A program made the translations under genes and the position numbers. From positions 744,001 through 808,000 of the forward strand of contig NZ_CP133217.1 in the NCBI RefSeq assembly GCF_030930995.1: a DNA stretch of 64,000 nt. Direction: 5' to 3'. Origin of the DNA: Thiothrix subterranea. GTDB taxonomy: Bacteria > Pseudomonadota > Gammaproteobacteria > Thiotrichales > Thiotrichaceae. The notes below the pieces were generated by a model. The model did no database searches. It was not told the origin of the DNA and worked only from the letters and a program-made list of their open reading frames with translations. Shown piece after piece: positions 19,154-28,334 of the stretch; positions within the stretch are counted from its first letter, which is position 1; each line of letters starts with the position of its first letter.

Positions 19154-19614
19154 GAAATCTTCGTCCCGCTGGTGTCACTCAAATCATGGCGTTTCAACCC
19201 CAGCTCTTCCGAGGGCGATACCTTGCTTTCGCTGTAGCGCAGGATAAACGCCGCTATCGCCAGCAGCAAAATCGCTGACACGATGGTGATGATTTTCATA
19301 TTGTCGAAATCTTTCAGGTCAATCGCCAGATAGCGGGTCAGCGCGGTCATGGAGATGAACAGCAGAAAAATCACGGGTAGCCGATGGGTGCGGAAGAAGA
19401 TACCGACCATTGCTCCCAATTCCAAATAGATGAAGAGCAACAGGATGTCATCCAGACTGGCGTAGGGCTTCTGCATAATATCCACCAAGTAAGCGTGCGC
19501 CGCCGACCACACAATCGTGCCGCCGATCACGAACAAACCCAGCACGTGGAATGCTTCCACCGCTAAATCCCCTACTTTTTCCAAAAAATGGCCTGCGTTA
19601 CGTATTCTTTGCAT
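19150..19614 (-). CDS. psiE: PsiE family membrane protein
   Basis: A 154-residue protein with four predicted membrane segments and the PsiE-family core, including a Leu-Leu-Leu-Phe-Ile-Tyr-Leu-Glu-Leu-Gly-Ala-Met segment near residue 75 and an Arg-Tyr-Leu-Ala-Ile-Asp segment near 112. In E. coli psiE is induced by phosphate starvation; its function is unknown. ATG 19614 is chosen because GAGGAGG lies 7 bases upstream; the frame extends to 19653. The stop overlaps the luxR start, so psiE and luxR formed an operon before the intron insertion. Confidence 0.8.
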   Translation of the reverse strand: MQRIRNAGHFLEKVGDLAVEAFHVLGLFVIGGTIVWSAAHAYLVDIMQKPYASLDDILLLFIYLELGAMVGIFFRTHRLPVIFLLFISMTALTRYLAIDLKDFDNMKIITIVSAILLLAIAAFILRYSESKVSPSEELGLKRHDLSDTSGTKIS

Positions 19615-19680
19615 GGTGCTACCTCCTCTGTGATAGTTAGGATTAAAGCACAACTATCCCTTGTGGGTTGCTCTATCTTG

Positions 19681-19740
19681 CAATAGAAAAAATCTATTGT
19701 AATAGATAATTTTTATTATTGATTCCTTGATCTATCTCAA
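19681..19740 (+). promoter_or_regulatory. FNR-like site and nested palindromes upstream of soeABC
   Basis: TTGAT-CTAT-CTCAA at 19727-19740 matches the FNR/ANR consensus at 9 of 10 defined positions and lies 55 bases before the soeA start. Just upstream, ATCTATT-GT-AATAGAT (19692-19707) is a perfect palindrome, and CAATAGA (19681-19687) pairs with TCTATTG (19693-19699). The arrangement suggests oxygen- or redox-dependent control plus a second factor, or a terminator-like hairpin for the divergent side. No clear -35/-10 pair could be fixed. Confidence 0.45.
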
Positions 19741-19795
19741 GCACTATCCGTGTAATGCTGTATTTCAGTAATTCCTTATTTAGTTACCTACTGAT

Positions 19796-22693
19796 ATGAC
19801 TACCCAAACAAATCAAGCAACCGAAATCAAAAGCACCACTTGCTACATGTGTGCCTGCCGCTGCGGCATCAATGTCCACCTCAAAAACGGTGAGGTGAAA
19901 TACATTGAGGGCAACCCTGACCATCCGCTCAACAAGGGCGTGATCTGTGCGAAGGGTTCATCCGGCATTATGAAGCAGTATTCGCCTGCCCGCCTGACCA
20001 CGCCGTTGCGCCGCAAAGCCAACGCGACCCGTGGCGAAGGGCAATTTGAAGCGATTACGTGGGAAGAAGCCTTCGACACCCTCGAAACCCGCCTGCGCCA
20101 CATCCGCGCCACTGACCCGAAAAAGTTCGGGCTATTCACCGGACGTGACCAGATGCAAGCCCTTACCGGCTTGTTCGCCAAGCAATTCGGTACGCCGAAC
20201 TACGCGGCACACGGTGGTTTCTGCTCCGTCAATATGGCGGCAGGCATGATTTACACCATCGGCGGTTCGTTCTGGGAATTCGGTGGCCCCGACCTGCACC
20301 ACGCCAAATTATTCGTGATGATCGGCACGGCGGAAGACCACCATTCCAACCCGCTGAAAATCGAGCTGGCAGAGTTCAAACGCAACGGCGGGCGCATGAT
20401 TGCGATCAACCCGGTGCGCACAGGCTATGCAGCGGTCGCGGATGAGTGGATTCCGATTCGCCCCGGCACGGACGGCGCATTGCTGTTAGCGATTACCCGC
20501 GAAATTATCGAGCAAGGCTTGTATGACCGCGACTTCGTGGTGAATTACACCAACGGCCCCGAACTGGTTAACCTTGACCCGAACAACCGCGAATACGGCA
20601 TGTTCCTGCGCTTTGAAGTGCCGCCGGAAGAAGGCTGCTTCGACCCGCAAAACAAGCTGTGGTGGGATCGTGACCTTAACAAGCCGATTTCGACGCATAC
20701 CCCCGGTGCTGACCCGTTTTTGACCGGCGAATTCAAGCTGAAAGACGGCACGCCGGTCAAACCCGCGTTCCAATTGCTGCGCGAGCGCGTCGAATCGTAC
20801 ACGGCGGAATGGGCGGAAGACATTACCGGCATTCCAGCGGCGACCATCAAGCGCTTGGCGCACGAGATGGGGATTACGGCGCGTGACCAGAAAATCGAAT
20901 TGCCGATTGCGTGGACAGACGTGTGGGGCAATGAGCATGATCACGTTACCGGCAATCCGGTCGCGTTCCATGCGATGCGCGGCTTGGCGGCGCATTCCAA
21001 CGGTTTCCAAAGCATTCGCGCCCTCAGCATTCTGATGTCGTTGTTGGGGACGATTGACCGCCCCGGTGGTTTCCGCCACAAAGCGCCGTATCCGCGCCCG
21101 ATTCCGCCTTGCCCGAAAACGGGTACGTCGCCGGATGCGGTCAAGCCGAATACGCCGCTGGATGGGATGCCGCTCGGCTGGCCTGCTGACCCGGATGATT
21201 TATTCGTGGATGATGCGGGCGAACCGGTGCGGATCGACAAAGGGTTCTCGTGGGAATACCCGCTGTCGGTACACGGTTTGATGCACAACGTCATTACCAA
21301 CGCATGGCGCGGCGACCCGTACAAGCTCGATACCTTGCTGATTTTCATGGCGAACATGGCATGGAACTCGTCGATGAACACCACCGAAGTCCGCGACATG
21401 CTCAAGGACAAAGACGAGAACGGCGAGTACAAAATCCCGTTCCTCGTGGTGTGCGATGCGTTCCATTCGGAAATGACCGCGTTTGCCGATTTGATTTTGC
21501 CGGATACCACGTATCTGGAACGCTACGATGTCATGTCGATGTTGGATCGTCCGATTTCTGAATACGACGGCCCAGTCGACTCCGTGCGGATTCCGATTTT
21601 GCCACCGACTGGGCAGTGCAAGCCGTTCCAAGAAGTGTTGATTGAGCTGGGTTCACGCTTGGGCTTCCCGGCGTTCACCGATGCGAAGGGCAAGCGTAAG
21701 TTTAAAGATTACCCTGATTTCATTGTCAATTTTGAAACCGCACCGGGGTCTGGCATTGGCTTTTTGAGCGGCTGGCGCGGGCAGAATGGGCAAAAGACCA
21801 TGCGCGGCGAACCGAACCCGAATCAGTGGGAACAGTACGCCAAGAACAATTGTATGCACCATACCGTGATGCCGAAGTCGTACCAGTACATGCGGAACTG
21901 GAACGCAGGCTACCTGCAATGGGCGAAAGAGAACGGCATGGTACGCCACGCCGAGCCGATCAATATTCACCTGTATTCCGAGGTGCTGCATAAATTCCGC
22001 CGTGCTGCGCAAGGCATTTCGCACGGCAAGCAGCCGCCGGAACGCTTGCGTAAACGGGTGGAACGTTTCTTCGATGCGCTGCCGTTTTACCACGAGCCGC
22101 TCGAAAACGAGATGATCAATAAGCAGGATTTCCCGCTGAGTGCGTTGACGCAGCGTCCGATGGCGATGTATCACTCGTGGGATTCGCAGAATGCGTGGTT
22201 GCGCCAGATTCACGCGCACAACTATTTGCACATGCACCCCAGCGTCGGCGAAAAGTACGGCTTTGAAGACGGCGATTGGATTTGGGTGGAATCCACCCAC
22301 GGGCGCGTGCGTTGCGAAGCGCGTTACTCGCAATCGGTCGAGCCAAACACGGTGTGGACCTGGAACGCGATTGGTAAAGCCTCTGGCGCGTGGGGTCTGG
22401 AAAAAGATGCCAATGAATGCACCCGTGGTTTCTTGCTGAATCACATTATCGGCGAAGAGCTGCCCAATCAGGCGGAAGGCGAACATATCTCCAACTCCGA
22501 CCCGATCACCGGGCAGGCGGCGTGGTTTGATGTGCGCGTCAAAGTCTACAAAGCGGATAAGAAAGACCAAGGTTCAACCTTCCCACAATTCCCGACCCAG
22601 CCGCGTTACCCCGGCATGGCGAAGCCTGTGGGCAAATGGCAGACCTTTATCGGTGGTTCTGGTCTGTTCAAGAATCGGTTTAAGGGGAAGTAA
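19796..22693 (+). CDS. soeA: Sulfite:quinone dehydrogenase molybdopterin subunit SoeA
   Basis: A 965-residue molybdopterin oxidoreductase of the DMSO-reductase family. An N-terminal [4Fe-4S] site is formed by Cys16, Cys19, Cys23 and Cys51, followed by the Mo-bisMGD domains and a C-terminal dinucleotide-binding domain. There is no Tat signal peptide, so the catalytic side is cytoplasmic, as for SoeABC of Allochromatium vinosum. The large and Fe-S subunits plus a NrfD-like anchor in this order fit SoeABC, which oxidises sulfite to sulfate and feeds the quinone pool. Polysulfide or thiosulfate reductases have the same build, so the substrate is inferred from family resemblance and host type. Confidence 0.85.
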   Translation: MTTQTNQATEIKSTTCYMCACRCGINVHLKNGEVKYIEGNPDHPLNKGVICAKGSSGIMKQYSPARLTTPLRRKANATRGEGQFEAITWEEAFDTLETRLRHIRATDPKKFGLFTGRDQMQALTGLFAKQFGTPNYAAHGGFCSVNMAAGMIYTIGGSFWEFGGPDLHHAKLFVMIGTAEDHHSNPLKIELAEFKRNGGRMIAINPVRTGYAAVADEWIPIRPGTDGALLLAITREIIEQGLYDRDFVVNYTNGPELVNLDPNNREYGMFLRFEVPPEEGCFDPQNKLWWDRDLNKPISTHTPGADPFLTGEFKLKDGTPVKPAFQLLRERVESYTAEWAEDITGIPAATIKRLAHEMGITARDQKIELPIAWTDVWGNEHDHVTGNPVAFHAMRGLAAHSNGFQSIRALSILMSLLGTIDRPGGFRHKAPYPRPIPPCPKTGTSPDAVKPNTPLDGMPLGWPADPDDLFVDDAGEPVRIDKGFSWEYPLSVHGLMHNVITNAWRGDPYKLDTLLIFMANMAWNSSMNTTEVRDMLKDKDENGEYKIPFLVVCDAFHSEMTAFADLILPDTTYLERYDVMSMLDRPISEYDGPVDSVRIPILPPTGQCKPFQEVLIELGSRLGFPAFTDAKGKRKFKDYPDFIVNFETAPGSGIGFLSGWRGQNGQKTMRGEPNPNQWEQYAKNNCMHHTVMPKSYQYMRNWNAGYLQWAKENGMVRHAEPINIHLYSEVLHKFRRAAQGISHGKQPPERLRKRVERFFDALPFYHEPLENEMINKQDFPLSALTQRPMAMYHSWDSQNAWLRQIHAHNYLHMHPSVGEKYGFEDGDWIWVESTHGRVRCEARYSQSVEPNTVWTWNAIGKASGAWGLEKDANECTRGFLLNHIIGEELPNQAEGEHISNSDPITGQAAWFDVRVKVYKADKKDQGSTFPQFPTQPRYPGMAKPVGKWQTFIGGSGLFKNRFKGK

Positions 22694-22695
22694 GC

Positions 22696-23427
22696 ATGAC
22701 CCAGTTAGCGTTAGTCATTGACTTAAATGTGTGCGTGGGTTGTAGCGCCTGCGTCACCAGTTGCAAAGAATGGAACACCTCCAGCGAAGGCGGCGGTGGC
22801 ATGGTGGACAAAAACCCGTATGGCAAAGACCCGACGGGGACGTTCTTCAACCGCGTGCAAACTTTTGAAGTGGGCGAATACCCCAACGTCGAAACGGTGC
22901 ATTTCCCGAAAAGCTGTTTGCATTGCGAAGATCCGCCATGCGTGCCGGTTTGCCCTACGGGAGCCAGCTACAAGCGCAAGGAAGACGGCATTGTGTTGGT
23001 CGATTACGACAAGTGCATTGGCTGCAAGTATTGCTCGTGGGCGTGCCCTTACGGTGCGCGTGAAATCGACGAAAAGCAGAAGGTGATGAAGAAATGCACC
23101 TTGTGCGTGGATCGGATTTACGACACCAGCCTGCGCGAAGACCGTCGCAAACCGGCGTGTGTGTTGGCTTGCCCAACCAGTGCTCGGCTGTTTGGTGACG
23201 TGCATGACCCGATGTCGGAAGTGTCGGTGGCAATTAATGAACGTGGCGGTTATCAGTTGATGCCGGAATGGGGGACGCGCCCGTCTAACCATTACCTGCC
23301 TCGGCGTAAGATGAAGTCTCAGGTGACTGAGGAATCCTTGAACCGTATTGATAACCCGTTGAAGAAAGAAGAACAGCGTGCGCCGGTCAGCTCTGACCTG
23401 CCATCGTTGGACGACTTCCTGTTCTAA
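22696..23427 (+). CDS. soeB: Sulfite:quinone dehydrogenase iron-sulfur subunit SoeB
   Basis: A 243-residue ferredoxin-like subunit with four Cys groups typical of DMSO-reductase B subunits: Cys-Val-Gly-Cys-Ser-Ala-Cys (near residue 12), Cys-Leu-His-Cys (near 75), Cys-Ile-Gly-Cys-Lys-Tyr-Cys (near 108) and Cys-Thr-Leu-Cys (near 135). They hold four [4Fe-4S] clusters that wire SoeA to the membrane subunit. It starts 2 bases after soeA and has no signal peptide, matching a cytoplasmic complex. Confidence 0.88.
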   Translation: MTQLALVIDLNVCVGCSACVTSCKEWNTSSEGGGGMVDKNPYGKDPTGTFFNRVQTFEVGEYPNVETVHFPKSCLHCEDPPCVPVCPTGASYKRKEDGIVLVDYDKCIGCKYCSWACPYGAREIDEKQKVMKKCTLCVDRIYDTSLREDRRKPACVLACPTSARLFGDVHDPMSEVSVAINERGGYQLMPEWGTRPSNHYLPRRKMKSQVTEESLNRIDNPLKKEEQRAPVSSDLPSLDDFLF

Positions 23428-23440
23428 GGAGATTGGATTT

Positions 23441-24418
23441 ATGCATCCTGCTTTTTCGGTCATTTTTTTGACCACATTGATTGGTGCGGGTCAGGGCTTG
23501 TTTCTGGCACTGTACACGGGTCAGGTTTACAACACGTTTGGGGTGGTGGGCGATGCCATGTCGCCGCAAGCGTTGTACATTGCTGGCACGGTGATCGTGA
23601 CGGTGCTCATGGGCTTGGGTTTGTTTGCGTCGTTTTTCCATTTGGGAAGACCAGAGCGGGCATGGCGAGCGGCGACCATGTGGCGTACTTCGTGGTTGGC
23701 GCGTGAAGTCATCGTGTTGCCTGCGTTTGCGGGCATGGCGTTCATCTGGGGCGCGTTGCACTATTTGGGAATTGATCCGGTCATCGTTACCACGGGGACG
23801 GTGGAGGTCAAACTGACCTTGTTGGTGGGTTTGGTCGCGGGTGTGTTGGCGTTCTTGCTGTATGTGTGCACGGGGATGATTTACGCGGCGATTAAGTTCA
23901 TTCAGGAATGGGCGACACCGTTGACGATTGTGAACTACACACTGTTGGGTTTGGCATCGGGGTTTTCGCTGGCGGCGGCGTTGAGTGCGCATTACTGTAG
24001 CACGCTGGTGGATGCGTATGCGTTGTGGGCGTTGGTGTTTACCTTGCTGGGTTTTGTGAGCCGTATGTTTGCGTTGCGCCGTAACGGTCGCCTCAAGTAT
24101 AAGAGTACGGCTTGTACTGCGATTGGGGTACGTCATCCGAAGATTACCCAGATTTCACAGGGGGCAATGGGCGGCTCGTTCAATACCCGTGAGTTTTTCC
24201 ACCATAAAAGCCTGCAATTCATGCAAGGGATCAAGGTGTTTTTCTTGATCATGGCGTTTATTGTGCCGGTGACGCTGGTGGTGATTGGTTGGTCGAATCA
24301 GTTTGCGGTGGTGTTGCTGGCGGCGGCGTTGATTCAGTACGTAGGTTTGCTGGCGGAACGCTGGTTCTTCTTCGCACAGGCGAATCATCCGCAGAATCTT
24401 TACTATCAGGCGACGTGA
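23441..24418 (+). CDS. soeC: Sulfite:quinone dehydrogenase membrane anchor SoeC (DmsC/NrfD-like)
   Basis: A 325-residue polytopic membrane protein with about eight hydrophobic segments, of the DmsC family that binds quinone and anchors the complex. His-Leu-Gly-Arg-Pro-Glu-Arg-Ala-Trp-Arg-Ala near residue 65 is a typical loop. GGAG at 23429-23432 precedes ATG 23441; the frame itself is open from 23378, inside soeB. A strong terminator follows 24 bases after the stop, closing the operon. Confidence 0.85.
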   Translation: MHPAFSVIFLTTLIGAGQGLFLALYTGQVYNTFGVVGDAMSPQALYIAGTVIVTVLMGLGLFASFFHLGRPERAWRAATMWRTSWLAREVIVLPAFAGMAFIWGALHYLGIDPVIVTTGTVEVKLTLLVGLVAGVLAFLLYVCTGMIYAAIKFIQEWATPLTIVNYTLLGLASGFSLAAALSAHYCSTLVDAYALWALVFTLLGFVSRMFALRRNGRLKYKSTACTAIGVRHPKITQISQGAMGGSFNTREFFHHKSLQFMQGIKVFFLIMAFIVPVTLVVIGWSNQFAVVLLAAALIQYVGLLAERWFFFAQANHPQNLYYQAT

Positions 24419-24441
24419 TCGTAGTCTGATATGCAGAGATT

Positions 24442-24468
24442 AAAACGCCCGCTGATGCGGGCGTTTTT
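24442..24468 (+). terminator. Rho-independent terminator of soeABC
   Basis: AAAACGCCCGC-TGAT-GCGGGCGTTTTT: an 11-bp stem, a four-base loop and a run of five T. The A-run on the other side lets it also work for the convergent AlbA_2 gene ending at 24579. Confidence 0.9.
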
Positions 24469-24578
24469 GTGGGTGGTTAAGCTAAAAACGCATTAACCAA
24501 GCTAAATTAGATGATATTTTATTGCCTATAATCAATGTGTTGTGTTGATTTCAAGCTAAAAGTGCGCTAATTGCCAAG

Positions 24579-26243
24579 CTAATTTTGCAAAACCCATTTG
24601 GCATTTCCCCCTTTCCCTCCTTGATTCATGATCGTCTTCTCTTTGGTCATTTCTTGTAATAGGTTTCTGATTCTGTTTTTCTTTTGCGCGTACTCTAAAA
24701 CATCAGGGAGCTTATCCAATAGCAGCCGCTCAATATCCGCAGGAGCAGCTTCTTTCCATTCCCGTAAATACTGAATGACTAGGCTTTTGTAATATACCTT
24801 ATCGAATGCACGATGTCGGATATAGGCGGCTTTTCCTTCCGTAGCCTGCGCGACTGCGGCGGCAACATAGAGGTTGGGTCGCCGCCCTTCCACCAGTTTG
24901 CGGTGCTTGAGCAGGCGAAATTGCTCATCTGTTAAGGCTTGCCCTTTTTGCAAACAATCGAGTGCGACGACTTCGTGTAGCAGCAAGTCGGTATTGTTTA
25001 GCAAAGCACGGGTATAGTTTTCGTTTAAAATCTTGCCGTACAAACGCACCCGTACCCGTTGCGGATCATGCAAATCGTAATCAGGCAGCGGGAAAAAACG
25101 CTCGCGTTGTTTGTTGAACACCCGCCGGATACCGCTACCAATGGTGTCGATCATTTTGAGTTCCACCATTGCGTGGGCAAGAAACGGGTTGCGGTATTGG
25201 TCTGGCGGTGAATCGTGTTCAATTACCCATTCCACTGAGTCAGGAAGGAATTTCCCCATGTTGGTGAACAGCAGGGAATCTTCTTGTTCTACCACATTGA
25301 TGCGCCCACCCAAGGTGTAATCCTGATGGGCAATGCAATTGTGCAGCAACTCGCGGATTACCCATGAATCGTATTGGCTGACTTCGGTTGGCAGCAGGGT
25401 ATTTTCCCGCAAGTAACGGTAAGTCAGGTTGCGTACCTTGGCAAACAAGGCATCGGTGTTCAGCAAGAAGGGTGGGCTGAAATGTTGATAATCGCGATCA
25501 TTGCCTTGGGTATCTTTTAAAACCCACGTCATTTGGGCTTGGGCGGGGGAAAGCCAGTGAACGGATTCAGGTCGCCCCAATAACAGGATTGCGGTGTTGG
25601 TAATGCGCCCTGCGATGGTGATTTTGGCTTTGTTGAGGAAGATCGTGTCATTCCAGCTATCGACCTGTTCAGTCAGATGTGGGTGTTTTTCTTGGTATTG
25701 CTGGCGTGCTTTTAGGATAGCTTCGGGCAGTAAATCATCCAAGGTGGCATCGGCGATGGTTTGGGCTGACCAGTCTGGGCGTGCTGGATGGCGGATACGC
25801 TCCAGCTCTGACAAAGACAAGGGGGAGAGTGATTCATTTTCGCGTCCGTAGAAATGACCTTCCCATGCGGTGGGTATCCCGGTCGGAGTGGGTGGAATTT
25901 CAAACATCACTACCCGACCTTGCGGGTGCTGCACTTCGTGGATTTCGGTAAAGGTTAACCTGCCGCTGGTTTTGTCGGCGATTTCCTTTTTGAGTTTATC
26001 CAGTTGGGCGCGGTCGGGGCGGTAGTTGCTGCCAACCACTTGATGGTGCGTGTTGATACCAAAAATCAACCAGCCTGCGCTTTGCCGGTTTAGGTTTGCC
26101 TCGTTGCTGAGAGCAGAAAAGTATTTACCCAATTTGGTGAAATCGAAATTCTCTTTGGCTTCCTTGAACTCCAGCCACTCGGTTTCTGCGGGGAGCGCCA
26201 GCAAACGGGAGAGTAATGGGAGAAGCTCTGCCTGTGTTTTCAT
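24579..26243 (-). CDS. AlbA_2 (Schlafen-like) domain protein with HATPase_c_4-type domain
   Basis: A 554-residue protein. The N-terminal AlbA_2 domain (about residues 15-140) shows Glu-Thr-Glu-Trp-Leu-Glu-Phe-Lys-Glu, the standard opening of this putative nucleic-acid-binding fold. The middle has an ATP-grasping HATPase_c_4-like region (about 290-400; His-Asn-Cys-Ile-Ala-His-Gln-Asp-Tyr and a Gly-Ser-Gly-Ile-Arg-Arg segment). The C-terminus looks like a winged helix. Such proteins are called transcriptional regulators or are found in defence islands; the function of this one is unknown. It has no operon partner and ends facing the soeABC terminator. Confidence 0.8.
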   Translation of the reverse strand: MKTQAELLPLLSRLLALPAETEWLEFKEAKENFDFTKLGKYFSALSNEANLNRQSAGWLIFGINTHHQVVGSNYRPDRAQLDKLKKEIADKTSGRLTFTEIHEVQHPQGRVVMFEIPPTPTGIPTAWEGHFYGRENESLSPLSLSELERIRHPARPDWSAQTIADATLDDLLPEAILKARQQYQEKHPHLTEQVDSWNDTIFLNKAKITIAGRITNTAILLLGRPESVHWLSPAQAQMTWVLKDTQGNDRDYQHFSPPFLLNTDALFAKVRNLTYRYLRENTLLPTEVSQYDSWVIRELLHNCIAHQDYTLGGRINVVEQEDSLLFTNMGKFLPDSVEWVIEHDSPPDQYRNPFLAHAMVELKMIDTIGSGIRRVFNKQRERFFPLPDYDLHDPQRVRVRLYGKILNENYTRALLNNTDLLLHEVVALDCLQKGQALTDEQFRLLKHRKLVEGRRPNLYVAAAVAQATEGKAAYIRHRAFDKVYYKSLVIQYLREWKEAAPADIERLLLDKLPDVLEYAQKKNRIRNLLQEMTKEKTIMNQGGKGGNAKWVLQN

Positions 26244-26454
26244 GGGGGTTTCCTGTTCGTTTTACCACGGCGCTGTCAGCTTGCTCATTATAACAGCCCG
26301 CCATTTATGCAGGCTACCAAGGTGCTTGTGTGCCTTGCCGTTAGTCATTTCTTTAAGACCGCTCACAACTTTTATGTTGGCGACTTCAGGCAGGATTTTA
26401 CTGTAATTGGTACACTAAAAGTCACAATTTTTCAGTAAAAAGGAGTTTATTATC

Positions 26455-27168
26455 ATGTTCATGATTAATAATCAAAACGCCTGCTCACAGAGCAGGGCTA
26501 ATGACATTCTTGACAAAAAACAAGTCAAAGAAATCAATGCTAAGTTAGGTAAGAGCCGTTCTGCTGCAATGCAGGGTGATTCCGCTAATAGGAGTCAACT
26601 TATGCGGATGATTTCCAATATTATCAGCCAATTGATGGGGCAACTGGGAACAGAAAATACCCATAATGCTAAATCGTCCGGTTGCCATTGCAAGCCTGAT
26701 CAGCCTGCTACCAATGAGCCGCCTACCGTAAATACCATTAATGGTAGCAATGCGCTTAAAAGCTATCTCTCCAGTTTTTATTCCAGTGCTGCCACTATTC
26801 AGGATGTGAACGGCGATGGCAAGATCAGTGTTGGTGACAAGCTCGACTATGGTGCTGGAGAGGATGCGTTCCGTTACTTGACGATTGATCAGTCATTGGC
26901 GGATACGCTCAACCAATACAATGCAATTTCTGATCCTGTTGCTTTCTCAGATCCGGGTGCACAAGGTTTGATTGAGCCGAATACGACGCTTAGGAATTAT
27001 TTGGATACTTTCTATCCCAGCAATGCTGAGATTCACGAGGTTAACGGTGATGGTAATATCAGTACTGGAGATAGAATTGTCTATCAAAATGAACAAGGAA
27101 TAAGCCAGCGCATAGTCATTAATCAAGAATTAGCCAATAAATTAAACGATTTAAACACCTTGAATTAG
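26455..27168 (+). CDS. Uncharacterised protein with two tandem EF-hand-like repeats
   Basis: A 237-residue protein of unknown family. Residues ~1-95 are polar and low in structure, with a Cys-His-Cys near residue 77. Two repeats of about 58 residues follow (about 100-160 and 178-236), each with a Leu-x-x-Tyr-Leu-x-x-Phe-Tyr start, a Val-Asn-Gly-Asp-Gly-Lys/Asn-Ile-Ser-x-Gly-Asp calcium loop, and a Leu-Ala-x-x-Leu-Asn end. No signal peptide is seen, so export, if any, would be by another route. AAGGAG 8 bases upstream supports the start. It could be a calcium-binding surface or secreted protein, but that is a guess. Confidence 0.6.
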   Translation: MFMINNQNACSQSRANDILDKKQVKEINAKLGKSRSAAMQGDSANRSQLMRMISNIISQLMGQLGTENTHNAKSSGCHCKPDQPATNEPPTVNTINGSNALKSYLSSFYSSAATIQDVNGDGKISVGDKLDYGAGEDAFRYLTIDQSLADTLNQYNAISDPVAFSDPGAQGLIEPNTTLRNYLDTFYPSNAEIHEVNGDGNISTGDRIVYQNEQGISQRIVINQELANKLNDLNTLN

Positions 27169-27226
27169 CTCGGTTTTTGTTAGTATGCGGCTGCATCTTC
27201 CCGCAACCCAACAGATAAGGTTAACC

Positions 27227-27763
27227 GTGGCCATCAAACCAACCATTTACAAAGCCAGAATTTCGTTATCGGATATGGAGCGCAATTACTACGACGCGCT
27301 GAATCTGACCATCGCCCAGCATCCCTCTGAAACGCTGGAGCGTATGATGGTGCGTATTTTGGCGTATTGCCTCAATGCTCAGGAAGGAATTGAGCTGACC
27401 AAAGGGCTGGAAGACGTGGAAGAACCCGCCATCTGGGTACGCACGATGGATGAGCAAATCGCCCTGTGGATTGATTTGGGTGAACCCACGCCAGAGCGCG
27501 TCAAAAAGGCGACGCATCGGGCGCAAGCGGTGCGTGTTTACAGCTTTAACAGCAAGTCGGATGTCTGGTGGTCACAAAATGTGAAGAAGTTTAGCCAGTT
27601 GGATGCTGCGTTTTACCGCTTCCCCGCAGAAGAGATTGAAGCACTGGCGGCGTTGGTGAGCCGCACGATGGATTTGTCGATCACGATTACCGGCGATTCT
27701 GCTTATATCGCGGGTGATAAGGGTGAGGTCGAGGTTCATTGGGACGTGTTACAGGCGCGTTAA
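27227..27763 (+). CDS. yaeQ: YaeQ family protein
   Basis: A 178-residue protein matching the YaeQ family end to end: Lys-Ala-Arg-Ile-Ser-Leu-Ser-Asp near residue 10, a Thr-Leu-Glu-Arg-Met-Met-Val-Arg-Ile-Leu-Ala-Tyr helix, then a Trp-Ile-Asp-Leu-Gly-Glu-Pro segment. YaeQ has a PD-(D/E)XK nuclease-like fold; its role is not settled. GTG 27227 is chosen, with AAGG just upstream, because it gives the normal family length (~180); the frame is open to ATG 27185. Confidence 0.85.
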   Translation: MAIKPTIYKARISLSDMERNYYDALNLTIAQHPSETLERMMVRILAYCLNAQEGIELTKGLEDVEEPAIWVRTMDEQIALWIDLGEPTPERVKKATHRAQAVRVYSFNSKSDVWWSQNVKKFSQLDAAFYRFPAEEIEALAALVSRTMDLSITITGDSAYIAGDKGEVEVHWDVLQAR

Positions 27764-27844
27764 TGATATTGATAGCGGGATCATAGGAAATGGTTCCGCT
27801 TGCCATTGCTTTTTGAAATAGAGAAAGTTGAGTCATCAAAACCA

Positions 27845-28300
27845 TCACAGTGGCATGTCGCAAGTTTTTTTCATCTCCTCTTCAATAGCTTGATCGTTCC
27901 ATTTGAAAAAATGCTTCAAATAATATTTTTTATCTTCGTATGCAGTATCTGAAAATAACTCAGAAAAAACCATGTCTGTAGTAGGAAGATTGTCATACTC
28001 GTGAGCAGCAGCTTGTTTTAGAAAAGCTTCGGCGTGATTGTCCAGCTCCTCATATTGATTTGCAATATCTGGAAGTACTATTTCATATACCTCTAATATA
28101 TCGGTATTATGATCATACCAATTTATCACGAACTTTATATATTGATCTTTGCTAGGATAACTACCAACAGGCCAACACATAGGAAATGGTGGAGGAATTA
28201 TCGCTTGCTTTTTTTTGACATTGCTGGTCGTATTAGTAAAGCCACTGATATGGCTATTATTTTTTAAAATACTAGCTGCTTTACTTTTTGAGTGTTTCAT
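27845..28300 (-). CDS. Hypothetical protein, possibly linked to the HNH/methyltransferase locus
   Basis: A 151-residue soluble protein I do not recognise. The N-terminal ~45 residues are basic and probably disordered; the rest is acidic and helical, rich in Asp, Glu, Tyr and Trp. Base composition is clearly more AT-rich than the housekeeping genes, like the HNH gene just upstream (34-base gap, same strand), so it may be co-transcribed with the restriction-modification genes or be part of the same acquired segment. Confidence 0.5.
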   Translation of the reverse strand: MKHSKSKAASILKNNSHISGFTNTTSNVKKKQAIIPPPFPMCWPVGSYPSKDQYIKFVINWYDHNTDILEVYEIVLPDIANQYEELDNHAEAFLKQAAAHEYDNLPTTDMVFSELFSDTAYEDKKYYLKHFFKWNDQAIEEEMKKTCDMPL

Positions 28301-28334
28301 GATGATAGCTCCATATATAACATTAATAAAAAAT

